Assembly: GCA_963989385.1 (NCBI GenBank)
Contig: OZ022512.1
Coordinates: 25,379,899-25,443,898 of the forward strand
DNA: 64,000 nt
From: Ctena decussata
Lineage: Eukaryota; Mollusca; Bivalvia; Lucinida; Lucinidae
Direction: 5' to 3'
Shown: one piece after another, positions 53,424 to 64,000 of the stretch
Position numbering within the stretch: position 1 is the first letter of the stretch
How the letters are laid out: every line of letters starts with the position of its first letter
Made by a program: the position numbers and the translations under genes
The notes under the pieces: generated by a model
What the model saw: only the letters and a program-made list of their open reading frames with translations
Databases searched by the model: none
Told to the model about the DNA's origin: nothing

Positions 53424-56400
53424 CTGAAATAATTAGAAACAATGACGTTATAACTTTACAAAAATGCAGCGTTACAGTTGTGGACAAAATATTAAAATTG
53501 TTAGCACCTCCTGAATGCATTTCTGGGCACCAAATTATCAAATACTTAAACCTACCAAAACTAATGATTAGAAGACAGAGTTGTGAACAAACAGTGCAAA
53601 CCCAGATCAGACTGCTCTTAGCAAGCAGTCTGATCAGGCTCTGTATTGTCTGCAATTCCATCTGTATCAGTTGGATGCAATACAAAGCAAACTGTTTTTT
53701 AGGAAAATTACAGAGATTATTATAGGTGTCCCAATTTTTTGAATTTTATTACTATGACACCGCATAACTTTGATGTGAGCTGTGTTAATCTGAGTTTGTT
53801 TTTTTTTTTTCAAAACAAATCTGAGGTGATTATAAAGTTTTTTTTTTTTTTGCATACTGTAATGACCCTAAAATTTTGGACACCCAAAAATTTGGAAATT
53901 GTTTGAAAATTCTTAGAAAGTGGATTTTACCAGCGTTAATGCATCCGAATGATGCTTAGTGAATGGCAAACATTGTAGATCCTGATCAAACTGCTCCATG
54001 AGGAGCAGTTTGATCAGGGTCTACAATGTTTGCCGAGACCTGTCCGTCCAAATAGTTAGAGTCATTACGGTAGTTTACAATTAGCAAATGTATAAAAATG
54101 AAAATGTGACAATCTTTGAAACAGCCCAGTTTTAGCAATACCCATATTTATTTGGCAATTAGATGGATTTTCCCTTCCAAAACATATTTATTTGGCAATT
54201 AGATGGATTTTCCCTTCCAAAACATATTTATTTGGCAATTAGATGGATTTTCCCTTCCAAAATTACCCAAATCTGTAAATAAGTTGTATAAATCAGCTAC
54301 ACATGTATACAATGGGGTTTACTCATCCAAAACAATCGCAAAGATACAGATCAGCCTGGTAGATGTATCTTGATCATGGATTGTTTTGGATGAGAAAACT
54401 CTGTCTCATATTAAACAATAAAGTAAAATATAAAATGTTACTATTATATTACTATTTACCCACCTTTTATTTCCTTCAGTACTCTTCATCAGATTGATAT
54501 CATCTTCCCCTGGAGTATGAGTTAACAAATAGCTGCCAGGTGACAAACTACAAAATACAGGCCAAATTTCGTCATCAAGATTTTCTAGAAAACCATCTTG
54601 CATAGTCCAACAATTTGGAAACCTTAACTCTAACAATGATTTCTCTTGCAAACTTAGGGGATGACTGAACTCAATTATCTTTGAGGAGGTAAAAACGTCT
54701 ATGGTTGCCAATGTCATCCTATGGCTAAGCATCACTGAAGTTCAAAAGTGAATTTTGTAAACATAAAACTGTTTGACCTCCCCAAATGACATTTTTCAAT
54801 ACAGTTATCCCCATTCTAAAGCAGTTTTTCACCTTTCCAGAGAACTACTTTGCACCCAAAGAATGTAAACCAGACCTCAGCCACTGAGAAACAACATTTC
54901 ATGCAGCTATCAGGTCTCTGGTGGTGCAAGGCAAGATAAACCGAACAGAACTAACTGACCACTAACATTGTCTTGGACAGGGGCATTAGAAGAAATTATC
55001 CAGATGCAATTTTCTCTCGTGCATATATATTAAAAGGTTTGAAAATATGATCATTACATCTTTCCTGGCACCTGAAGTTGAATATATACCCTTATTTTTA
55101 AATGATTCATAGATTTGGACTGGCGGTAAAGTTGTTGACATTTTGAATAAAATTTGCAAATTTTACATTAGAATGATGGTTTACGTTGAATTCACAAGAC
55201 CACTTGATTATCTGTATACCGAGAATTTACAAGGAGGCTTGTTCCTTACTGGTCTCAAAACATACAACATAATGCCTCATAATACACAGGCAAAACATAG
55301 AATAGTACAAACTATACATACCCATTTAGCTTTTGGCAAACTTTGTGAAGCTGTCCAAATGCTTTAAACTGACTGGAAAATAAAGGTCACAACATGCCAT
55401 GACAACAGAGCCAATAGGAGATATGCTGACTTCAAGAACATTACAACTGTATGGTATGTAATGTACAAAACAAATGTGAATCATAAAATGACCTTTTCAG
55501 AAACAAGCTCGAAAGGTTTCTCCCTCCCACAGATAAAAGCTTCGTTCACACGCGCAAAGTATCTGTTACAGAGTGGGTTTGGTACAGAAATACATGTTCA
55601 TGTGAATGAAAATATATGTAACATTTTCATCGAGCTTCAAACATGTTCATGTGTAGACCCAAATCAAACTGCTCCTTCAAGACTGCACAGGCATTTTTAT
55701 CACAATATTGAAAAATTTACTGTATATATCCAAATGTGCTTAAATATTGGGACATCTAAAACCATTGATTTTCCATTTGGGTCAAATGAAAAATTAATGG
55801 TTGTAGGTGTCCCAATACTTAAGCAGATTAGGATAAAAGTGCTCTGTCACTATTAAATCCTGTGTCCTTGCATGCAACCAGCTGCAGAGCTTTGACGATC
55901 AGGACTGACAGACCAACCAGACAAAAGATTGACAAGCAATGGACATATCAACAGTGCCCCAGCAATGGATATGTTCTGATGAGGTACGGTGGGGGTGGGG
56001 GAGGGGAAACATCGTTAGAAGAATTGAAATACACAGTTTTGACATCTGATGATCCAGATAATATACCATAAAATTAGTACCTGGACATACAGGCTTGAGC
56101 AAACAGTTTAGACCCAGATCAGAATGCTCCCAGAGCATTCTGATCAGGCCCTACACTGAATGCTATTCCATCTACATCTTTTGGATGCATTACTGCACTG
56201 TAAAACCAACCTTAAAGCTGTTCCATTTTCAGGACAATTATGGTAATTATTTCTGTTGTACCAATTTTTACAGTATGTCAGATATAGGTAGACAATTCTC
56301 ATTAAATGTTCACCATTATGAAATCTATAAAACAAAACAAAAAATTTCTTATCTGACAAAATAATTGAGCCGCGACGTGAGAAAACCAACAAAGTGGTTG

Positions 56401-59400
56401 TGCGCCCAGCGCAGACTCAAATCAGCCTGGGCATCCGCCCAATCTGATCAGAGTCTTCGGTGTCTGCATGGAGATATCTTAGACCCTTAGGTACCATTTA
56501 AGCGCTTAACAATGATTCTGATCAGACTGGGCAGATGCCCAGGCTGATCTGAGTCTGCGCTGGGCGCACAACCACTTTGTTGGTTTTCTCGTGTCGCGGC
56601 TCAATTCTGTGCAGCACTATTTGAATGCATATTTATAGGATCTTACAAAGCAAATAAATATTTCCAAATTTCAACACTGTAAGATCTACAGATATTTCTG
56701 CCAGATCTGCTAGTATACCAATAAATAGGATAACGTAAATGTGTCCATCTGTCCATTTTTCAGTTCAGTTCAATTCTAACAACGTTCCCCAAGTGGCCCA
56801 GTGGTACGTAACCATAGTTGCACGCAATTGGTGCTGTGTGTCCGTCCACAGATATTTCTGCAAGATCTGCTAGTATACCAATAAATAGGATAGTGTAAAT
56901 TGTCCATCTCTCCATCAGTATTGAAAAATTTTAAATAAGAACAATATTTTACCTGAAAGTTGTGTTAGGTGGCAATAAGCTCTGGTAATCCATTTCTTCT
57001 AGTAACAGAACCTCTGATGTGAACACATTAATTCTTGCTGAAATAGAACGTTAACTTCAGTCTTCACTACTTAAAGACAGCTGAGCTGTGATTTTCTAAA
57101 CAAATAATTATTCTCAAGTCATTTAATTCTGTTTTTTTGAGAAGAATAAGCATCCTGTGACAGAAACACAACAAGAAAATTTAACCCTTTAGAGACAGAG
57201 AAAAGTGATTACATTGAGACACTCCCACAGGTTGCAGGTGAGATATAAACTCACATGATGTGTTAAAAAGCAAGTTTGTGAGAAAAAAATACCAAAATGA
57301 TGTGGACAGAAATGTGGATAGGAAAAGCTTTAACAAAGGTCAGCATTTCGCTTTATGAGGTTTGCCTGATAATGTCAAACACCGATCCAGAGGCACTTCT
57401 GAACCAAAATTTACTGTCAAACAGCCATGAAAGAGTTAAAACCATACCTCTCAGCAAACTACATGTTGGTCTGACGTAAACTGAAATCCAGTTTCTTGCT
57501 ATTTCACTGATGGTTTCCTGCTCAACACCATACACTGACTGGTACTCGAGTTTTGGTGAAACATACAAATATCCACTCTGAAAGAAAAGAATTTATCTAC
57601 AGTCCAACCTGTATTAAGCAAGCACCTAAGGGATAATCAAAAGGTGCTTGCTTAGGCAGGGGCTTGCTTAATACAGGTAAAATTCAATGTATTTGCCTTT
57701 TTCGGGAACTGAATACATGCTTGCTTAATACCGGTTGCTTGCTTAATAGAGGTGGCCACTAAGACGGGTTTTGCTGTATTTCAAGCCAATGTTATGACAA
57801 TTTACTTAAGAAATAACTCATTTTTTCGATGTTCATGGAAGTATGAACACAATATGAACACACATGACCCCTGAAGGAGCAATCTAGTCTGGGTCTGCAT
57901 AGTTTGCTTAGACCTTTCTGTCCCAGTATATAGAATTTTTACTGTATTAAATTTTTCACACTCATCTTCCAGTTATGATTATTCTAATTTGCATACACGC
58001 ATTCAGACTTCACACTCATGAATTATGACCATGATATTTTCACACTAATCATCTGCCTCTATCTCACTATATATACCTTATGCTTGGCATCCTTGATATT
58101 TCCATGCTGACTACATCTTATCATGACATGGATTCCACCAAGATTCCACTGGGTATAGATAACGTTACCAGAGACTGGGAAAGCCAGATTAGTCAGACCA
58201 GACTTGGCAGCAAACGATTCTATAATTCAAACTACACATAATGACACAGTGATTTTTAAATAATCTGATAATGAATTATGTTTGGGTGACTTATATGTTT
58301 GGGTGTAGTTTCAAACTACACATAATGGCACAATGATTTTTAAATAATCTGAGAATAAATTATACGTTTGAGTGAGTTTTGGTTCAGCCATTTTCATCAG
58401 CAATGATTGTACCTATGCTTGTATGCACTGCACGTCCTTGCAGGTATCAATGACATCATGGTGACATCATAATGTCACCATGATGTCACTGATACCTGCA
58501 AGGACGTGCAGTGCATAGAAGCATAGGTATGGTGACAGTATTACATCACCATGGCATCACTATGGTGGCATCATTAGCTGCAAGGGTATGCTATGAACAT
58601 CAGCATGGATATGTCATGCAGAAACACATAAGCTGTGACACAACAAACCCAAGAAAGTGGCATGTGTGCCATTCAAAGACTCAGATCAGCCTGGGCATCA
58701 GCCCAGTCTGATCGGCCTTTGATATGCACTTTAAGGGTCTCTAAGGGTCTAAGCTACCTCCATGCCCACAGTAATGACTCTGATTAGGCTGGGTGAATGC
58801 CCAGGCTGATCTGAGGGCTGAGGTCTTGGGTGGTGCATATGCCATTTTGTTCGTTTTGTTGTGTCGCGGCTCATGGAGGTGTTCCTATACACCTTATTGT
58901 ATTCCGATATTTAGAATTATAATAGTATTTAAGTGAGTTTTCAAATAAAGTTCTCTTTGTACAAAAGAAGCCACGTTTCACTAGCTGCTTACAAAATTCC
59001 TAAATTTACGAACATTTTATTGCAAGAATACAGAATACTACAAAGGAAAGTTCATCAACTTTAATTTTATCATCTTAGTTTCTTTAAGGAATTCTGATGT
59101 CAGTCAGTTTGATATATCAAATGAGCTGGGACACAAGAAAACCAACAAAGTGGCATGTGTGCCTAGTGAACACTCAGATCAGCCTAGACAGTGACCCAGT
59201 CTGATCAGAGTCTTTGCTGTGCTTAAAATGTAGCTAAGAGTGTAAGCTAGCATCATGCTGATAGCAAAGACTCTGATCAGGCGTGGTGGATGCCCAGGCT
59301 GATCTGAGTCGGCACTGGGTGCACATGTCACTTTGTTGGTTTTCTGTTGTCAAGACTCAAATGTCTGAGTCTGTAAATTATTCTATGAACAATATTCAAA

Positions 59401-62400
59401 AGCAAACTTACAAAGAAGTACATACAGTGAAACACAGGACAGACTATTGCAACTATTTCTATTACCTTGTGCAGACTGAGAGCTGGAAGGTTTCAACATC
59501 TCCTTCTGCATGTTTAAAATAGAATCAAGATTTGTAGATGATTCACTCTTGCCAGAACCCTGCACCGGTGGAGTTATAGTTGGCACTTCTGTTGAATTCT
59601 TTATTACATTAGATCTCACTGTTTCACTATGGACTTCCTCTGCTCTTGGTGTGCCTTTTGCGTGTGTATCAGATACTACATTCTTTATTCCTTCTGTCTT
59701 TGAGGCTATGTTATTCTCAGCAACATTGTCTGTTCTTACAAACTGGTCCATATTTTCACTAGTTTTACAGTTGGTTTTCTCACTAGTTTCATCAAACTGT
59801 TTAGTGTCACTTGACTGTTTTCTTTCATTTGATAGTCCAACATCACCTGACTGCTTCACTTCACTCAACTCTTTATCATGTTTTTCTTTGATTTGCTTCT
59901 TGAGTTTTTCTGCCAGTTCCTTTATCTTGTCAGCTTCAGCTGTATTGTCAGATTTCTTAATTTTTGGTGGCCTTCCTTTCTTCACAGGTTGTCTGTTGGC
60001 AGTAGCAGGTTTCCTTTTCTCTGCAATTATGTCCTTGACAGACTGGCTGGTTCCTGGTTGGCTGGTTTCCATCTCAGTTTCTTCTTCATCCTCTGACTCT
60101 ATAACATTGGGTTTCCGCTTTTTTCGCACCACTGGCAAGTCAGAATCTACTTCTGTAGATGTTTCTATAAATATAATAGCATTCCTAAATGTCATTTCAT
60201 AGAAAATGCTAGACAGCATATCATTTGAGCCGCGACACGACAAAACCAACAATGTGGTTGTGCACCCAGCGCAGACTCAGATCAGCCTGGGCATCTGCCC
60301 AGTCTGATCAGAGTCTTCGCTGTCCGCATGGAGGCAGCTTAGACCCTTAACTATCCTTTAAGTGCTTAGTGAAGAGTCTGATCAGATTGGGCGGATGCCC
60401 AGGCTGATCTGGGTCTGTGCTTGGCGCACACCCACATTGTTGGTTTTCTCGTGTTGCGGCTCATTTATTTTAAAGTCATATATTTCCCTGCTTTTTCTGT
60501 TTGGCAATGGAAGTAGCAAAACGTCTCCTTCATATGGATACATGTATGCAATCCTACTTGCTCTTAAATATAAACTTTTACTTAACGTCAATTTTTTCTA
60601 TATCAAGTTATTAACAATGACAATTAAAATGTCTTTCTTTAGTCAAAAGGCCTTATTCTTTCTTTGAACAAGTGGTTGCAAAATATAATCTCTGCCCAAG
60701 TGGTGTTTTCAGTTAGAACAGTTGAATGACAACCTGTCATGGAAAGAGCTGTTTATTTGGTTTACTGTGCTTGTTTTTTGTGAAGTATTGTCAATTTATG
60801 TATCGGTATATACTTCTTTCCCTTTTGGTTTTGAGGGTAGGATCTGGGATCTGATTGTATTAGTTACTGATCATTGCCTATCTTTTTACTTTCTGTATGT
60901 ATCTGAACCTTCAGATCTATTTTCTTTTATCTTTATCTGCTTTGTTTTTAGCATTTGTCATACCATTTCACAACAGTTTTATTTCCATGAAACATTGCAT
61001 TCATAACAAAGAAACTTTTGTGAATATTTCCTGACTTATAATTACAGAGAGATATATTTGACTTAAAGATGTACCTTTGTTCTGTAAGGAGTCCAGACTG
61101 TGTCTAGTAACTCTTCTATCAGGTCTGGGACTGGTTTTATGTTCTTCATGTTTATCACTTGAAGATGATCTACTACGGGTCAGCCTAGCAAGAAATCATT
61201 GTAATACATCTTAAACAAATAAGGAATAAACTAGCATGATTCTTACTCTTAATATTTTACTCCAGGTAATACTATAACAACCCCAAAAATACACCAGTAC
61301 CATAACCTTCACCCTATCCTTTAAATATCTGTCATGAATATTTTCCCATCTTTGGAGAAGTCTATATTAACTCTCACAGTGTATTTTATACACCTTATGG
61401 CTAAATTCTTACCAACAGTTCCAATCATGATCAAACAGCTTCTTTAGGAACAGACACTGATGCTTTAAATATCACAGTTGTAAATACCACAGTTAAATCT
61501 TCATAAATGAGCCGCGACATGTGAAAACCAACAATGTGGTTGTGCGCCCAGGGCAGACTCAGATCAGCCTGGGCATCCGCCCAGTCTGATCAGAGTCTTC
61601 GCTGTCCGCATGAAGGTAGCTTAGTCCCTTGGCTATCCTTTGAGCGCTTAGCAAAGTGTCTAATCAGACTGGGTGGCTTCCCAGGCTGATCTGAGTCTGC
61701 GCTGGGCGCACAACCACATTGTTGTTTTTCTCGTGTCGCGGCTCAAATATGCCAACTTAGGCACAGCTCCAAAGGCTGTACCTAATATTAATGCCAATAG
61801 TTTTTATTACCAATAAAATGAGCCGCGACACGAGAAAACCAACAATGTGGTTGTGCGCCCAGCGCAGATTCAGATCAGCCTGGGCGAATGTCCAGTTTGG
61901 TCAGACTCTTCATTAAGTGCTCAAAGGGTAGCTAAGGGTCTAAGTTACCTCCATGTGGACAGTGAAGACTCTGATCAGACTGGGCGGATGCCCAGGCTGA
62001 TCTGAGTCTGCGCTGGGCGCACAACCTCATTGTTGGTTTTGTCGTGTCGCAGCTCAAATAAGCTTTTCCTTCAAGCTTTATTTTCTTTGATGTACTCATG
62101 GCTACCAATGCACATACCATACGCTTTTTAAAATAGACAATAAAATAAAAAAACTTCCAATATTTTATAAGTACCTAATATTTTCCTGCAATTCTTTGTT
62201 TTTCACCATAATTTCACTGTGTCTTCTTCTTGTACATGGACCAACAGCTTGTGTATCTTGTGCAACTATGTTCCTTTCAGTCTTAGCTTCTGTCAAGTCT
62301 GAACTTGCATTACCATCATCAACATTGCTTTCCTCCTTTGATATATCATTCTGTGAGTGTTCATTTCCCCTTGACAGTCTTGTTTTGCGTCTTGTCTGAA

Positions 62401-64000
62401 CCGCACCTGAGGTGCTTGTCCCATTAATATCTTCTACAATTTTACCAGCTGACCTTAAAGAGCTTCTTCTTTTCGGAACTTCAAAGCCAGACTCAACTTT
62501 ATTTCCTGCTTGTTTATCAGAATCTGTGGATTTTGTAGAGCTGGCTTCTGAAGCATTTGCATCATTATCTGTTATCATCGTTTTACTTGATAAATTTGAT
62601 ATTGGATTCATAAGTAACTTTTCAAAACTTTGAATGTCTGTTTCTTTCCTGAGAGTTTTATTTTCTCCTTTAATTTCAAGTTTAGTATCATTATGATCCA
62701 CTGGAATTACACTGTGATCAATAACATTCTGATCCATTGTATCATCACCTAAAGGTATGATAACACATGTGCTACGAAGACCAACACCTCTGGGTGACAA
62801 GCCTGTTTTATCTGGACTAACTGGGGTATCATTTGAAGGACTTGCAGGGTTATCCATTATTGGACTAGCTGGACAGCTATTTGATGGGCTTGCAGGTGGA
62901 CTCTCTGGTGTGTCATCTCCATCCACAGTTAATGATGTCAGCTTTGAGGGTTTAGGAACATCAGGTACATCAATCACTAACCCATCATCATCATCATCAC
63001 AAGATTCATTTGTATCATTACCTTCTTCTGCAACATTTCTTTCCTCTTCAAGTCTTTTCTTTGCCAAATCTAAACCTTTACTGGTCACTGATTTCTTATT
63101 TCTTAAAGGATAAGTCTTTGGATTTGCTTTTCCATCCTGAGAATCTAAAAATGGTTGTTTCGACTGTGTTTTGGTGCCCTTGTCAACCAGCTTTCCTAAA
63201 GCTGGATCAGCATCTGGTGCTGGAGTATTTCTTTTCAAATTTAGGCCACTTGATAACTGCAAGGTAGATGAAAGTTTCTCTACTGTGTTCAGATTCAATA
63301 CTTGTTTTGATACTGTTTTGTCACTGGAAGCCTCTACTAAATCTGAACTACCTTTTATGGGATCATTCAAAATCTTGGCTTTCTTGGAAGAATCTTGTTT
63401 AGTAGGCATCTCAATAGCACATTTCAGACCCTCAGATCTGCTACAACTAGGATCATTTGGAGGTGTTTCAACATTGGGAGATGCTAAGCCAATAGATGAT
63501 GTTGGCTTTTTGGCAGCACCACTTGAATAAAACTTCCCTGGTGGTGTTGTGATGCCTAAATTATGGACTTTTTCTGTTTCCTTTTTAGCTTTGCTTTCCA
63601 AACCTTTTAGCTCACTTTTCAATTTTTCAAGTTCAGAAATGGCACTACCATGTGTCAATTTATCCTTCTCTGAAGTTTTGACTACCCCTGGCCCAGGAGT
63701 CATATTCTGTTTACCCTTTAACATTGATTTCCAACTTTTTTCCATGCCAAATGTCTCAAGGTCATCTATAGCCTCTGAGTCAAGGTCAAACATACCACCT
63801 GCAGTTTTCTTTCCTTTTTCAGGTATAACTTGCTCATTAGTGTCTATTTCAGTTGTTTCCTTTGATTTTAATTCAGTCCCTGCTCCTTCTTGTATATTCA
63901 ACTTGTGGCTATCAATATCAGCTTCAGGTTTACCGCCAGCCTCTGATGTACTATCTGAATGTACGTTCTCACCAGTTTTTCTTTTGTTCATTATCTTTCT
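53278..64000 (-). CDS. ICE2 (NARG2), little elongation complex subunit 2, partial at both ends
   Basis: ICE2 is a subunit of the little elongation complex, which drives RNA polymerase II transcription of snRNA genes. Exons, in gene order: 62175-64000 (open at the edge), 61075-61184, 59466-60164, 58077-58219, 57448-57577, 56953-57037, 54464-54724, 53278-53423. All phases join. Recognition rests on C-terminal blocks shared with human ICE2: LxxILxMQxEMLKP, YVSPKLEYQSVYGVEQET, NVFTSEVLLLEEM, SLSPGSYLLTH and WLPLDATILTPQHRKMGRIP followed by TF. An upstream DDLETFG motif also matches. About 1130 residues are visible; the N-terminus and the short last exon are missing. The AT-hook-like motif seems not to be part of the human protein. 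Confidence 0.87.
53588..53653. repeat. MITE-B hairpin
   Basis: CAAACAGTGCAAACCC, centre GACTGCTCTTAGCAAGCAGTC, inverse arm to TTGTCTGC. In an ICE2 intron. Confidence 0.75.
53966..54033. repeat. MITE-B hairpin, near perfect
   Basis: GCAAACATTGTAGATCCTGA and inverse TCAGGGTCTACAATGTTTGC around ACTGCTCCATGAGGAGCAGT. The best-preserved copy in the window. Confidence 0.85.
54143..54262. repeat. Tandem repeat, three 40-bp units
   Basis: CATATTTATTTGGCAATTAG plus ATGGATTTTCCCTTCCAAAA, three identical copies end to end (54143, 54183, 54223). In an ICE2 intron. Confidence 0.92.
54464..54724 (-). CDS. ICE2 exon: SLSPGSYLLTH block
   Basis: Acceptor TGCTTAG chosen over an upstream TTCAG because the latter runs into a stop. 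Donor GTGGGT chosen because it leaves two codon bases, as the next exon requires. Reads MTLATIDVFTSSKIIEF, ELRFPNCWTMQDGFLENLDD, EIWPVFCSLSPGSYLLTHTP. Confidence 0.85.
56099..56163. repeat. MITE-B hairpin
   Basis: GCAAACAGTTTAGACCCAGA, centre GAATGCTCCCAGAGCATTC, inverse arm to ACTGAATGC. Confidence 0.78.
56367..56602. repeat. MITE-C copy (4-bp TSD AATT)
   Basis: GAGCCGCGACGTGAG to GTGTCGCGGCTC, with AATT at 56363-56366 and 56603-56606. Confidence 0.92.
56953..57037 (-). CDS. ICE2 exon: FTSEVLLLEE block
   Basis: Acceptor ATTTCAG, donor GTAAAA. Reads ARINVFTSEVLLLEEMDYQS and LLPPNTTF; matches the human IDAFTSKLFLLEE segment. Confidence 0.87.
57448..57577 (-). CDS. ICE2 exon: PKLEYQSVYGVE block
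   Basis: Acceptor CTTTCAG, donor GTATGG. Reads SGYLYVSPKLEYQSVYGVEQ, then ETISEIARNWISVYVRPTCS and LLR; closely parallels human LPKVEYQACYGVE. Confidence 0.9.
57600..57776. repeat. TA-flanked MITE, 177 bp
   Basis: CAGTCCAACCTGTATTAAGC at the left and GACGGGTTTTGCTG at the right, TA on both sides; TTAAGCAAGC/GCTTGCTTAA repeats inside. It begins 23 bases upstream of an ICE2 acceptor on the minus strand. Confidence 0.78.
58077..58219 (-). CDS. ICE2 exon: LGGIHVMIRCS block
   Basis: Acceptor AATTATAG, donor GTATAT; ends in phase 0. Reads ESFAAKSGLTNLAFPVSGNV, IYTQWNLGGIHVMIRCSQHG, NIKDAKHK; parallels human LQDLLLLVRCSVQ. Confidence 0.86.
58411..58528. repeat. 118-nt hairpin with 57-bp arms
   Basis: Arms 58411-58467 (ACCTATGCTTGTATGCACTG...) and 58472-58528 differ at two positions; the loop is CATA. 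It lies in the ICE2 intron between the exons at 58219 and 59466. Further CACCATG/ATCACTATGGTGGCATCA motifs follow. No TSD was identified. Confidence 0.88.
58630..58872. repeat. MITE-C copy (diverged)
   Basis: AGCTGTGACACAACAAACCC to GTGTCGCGGCTC. TSD not clear. Confidence 0.75.
59123..59358. repeat. MITE-C copy (4-bp TSD AAAT)
   Basis: GAGCTGGGACACAAG to GTCAAGACTC with AAAT at 59119-59122 and 59359-59362. It ends about 107 bases from an ICE2 donor. Confidence 0.85.
59466..60164 (-). CDS. ICE2 exon: acidic patch, AT-hook-like motif, LxxILxMQ motif
   Basis: Acceptor TTTATAG, donor GTAATA; 699 bases. Begins ETSTEVDSDLPVVRKKRKPN, then the acidic SEDEEETEME, then VKKGRPPKIKK (a GRP core like an AT-hook), a Lys/Glu helix (DKIKELAEKLKKQIKEKHDK), Ser/Thr-rich disorder, and finally LDSILNMQKEMLKPSSSQSA, matching human GEILKMQDELLKP. 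The antisense 230-codon frame here is a shadow. Confidence 0.87.
60227..60462. repeat. MITE-C copy (4-bp TSD ATTT)
   Basis: GAGCCGCGACACGAC to GTGTTGCGGCTC with ATTT at 60223-60226 and 60463-60466; 63 bases upstream (minus strand) of an ICE2 acceptor. Confidence 0.92.
61075..61184 (-). CDS. ICE2 exon: Ser/Arg-rich linker
   Basis: Acceptor TTGCTAG, donor GTACAT, 110 bases; phases fit both neighbours. Reads LTRSRSSSDKHEEHKTSPRP, then DRRVTRHSLDSLQNK. Low complexity and no domain; accepted on phase and splice sites. Confidence 0.78.
61509..61744. repeat. MITE-C copy (4-bp TSD AAAT)
   Basis: GAGCCGCGACATGTG to GTGTCGCGGCTC with AAAT on both sides. Confidence 0.92.
61820..62055. repeat. MITE-C copy (4-bp TSD AAAT)
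   Basis: GAGCCGCGACACGAG to GTGTCGCAGCTC with AAAT at 61816-61819 and 62056-62059. It begins 75 bases from the previous copy and ends 119 bases from an ICE2 donor. Confidence 0.92.
62175..64000 (-). CDS. ICE2 large exon, open at window edge
   Basis: At least 608 codons ending QENI plus two bases, donor GTACTT. Features in order: Ser/Glu-rich N-part; MFDLDSEAIDDLETFGMEKS, matching the DDVTELETFG motif of human ICE2; a Lys/Glu helix (ISELEKLKSELKGLESKAKK); long disordered Ser/Lys stretches; an acidic DDDDDG patch; a SPPASPSNSCPASP repeat region with several SP phosphosite-like pairs; RRSSLRSAGK and RRKTRLSRG basic motifs. The frame is open upstream of ATG 63991 to the edge, so that Met need not be the start. 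Confidence 0.84.

Noticed and set aside
54720..54740. TTCAG acceptor upstream of the ICE2 exon at 54724
   Set aside because: Gives an in-frame TAG at once; the TGCTTAG acceptor keeps the frame open.
59510..60202. 230-codon plus-strand frame
   Set aside because: Antisense shadow of the ICE2 exon; hydrophobic Phe/Ser composition comes from complementing Lys/Glu/Ser codons.
1..64000. CRISPR arrays, bacterial operons, riboswitches
   Set aside because: The sequence is clearly metazoan nuclear DNA; tandem repeats present lack spacer structure.

Overview
This is eukaryotic nuclear DNA. It is AT-rich and dense in transposons, and its two host genes have many short exons and large introns with GT/AG junctions. 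Gene content (a Tra2 splicing factor with two RS domains, and a little elongation complex subunit), lophotrochozoan-style non-LTR retroelements and a characteristic family of short palindromic elements point to a bivalve mollusc, perhaps a venerid-like clam. The species is an inference from style; no marker gene fixes it.

Left third (1-20.5 kb): no host gene recognised. It holds a 1.4 kb TA-flanked DNA transposon (4966-6367), a nearly complete but decayed LINE on the minus strand (about 6.66-13.3 kb: ORF1 with PHD finger and CCHC knuckles, ORF2 with endonuclease, RT and RNase H) and remnants of two other RT lineages (17.1-19.9 kb). The LINE sits inside a repeat whose uninterrupted relative is at 1.6-2.1 kb. 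Two promoter-like patches (about 13.8 and 16.2 kb) could serve a gene whose first exon I could not place.

Middle (20.5-47.8 kb): a nest of DNA transposons (21.4-23.8 kb), then the plus-strand gene tra2 from at least 27,134 to 41,669 or 47,747. Every coding exon after the missing first one can be read, and frame and phase agree throughout. RS-rich exons are followed by the RRM (RNP2 and RNP1 on separate exons), a tandem pair of alternative exons for the end of the RRM and the linker, a Gly/RS exon, and two alternative C-terminal exons. The RRM exon pair (38113-38234 and 38298-38413) is strictly mutually exclusive by reading frame. The introns are packed with palindromic MITEs, some within 30-80 bases of exons.

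Right third (47.8-64 kb): a repeat-rich spacer, then a minus-strand gene converging on tra2. I recognise it as ICE2/NARG2, a little elongation complex subunit, from conserved C-terminal blocks. Eight exons are visible (53278-64000). The N-terminus lies beyond the right edge and the last coding exon was not found. tra2 and ICE2 are thus tail to tail, one acting in pre-mRNA splicing and the other in snRNA-gene transcription.

The most interesting observations are the frame-locked alternative RRM exons in tra2, its alternative C-terminus, a seven-copy inverted-arm motif in the LINE inter-ORF spacer, a 118-base near-perfect hairpin in an ICE2 intron, and a palindromic MITE family with consistent 4-bp A/T target duplications.
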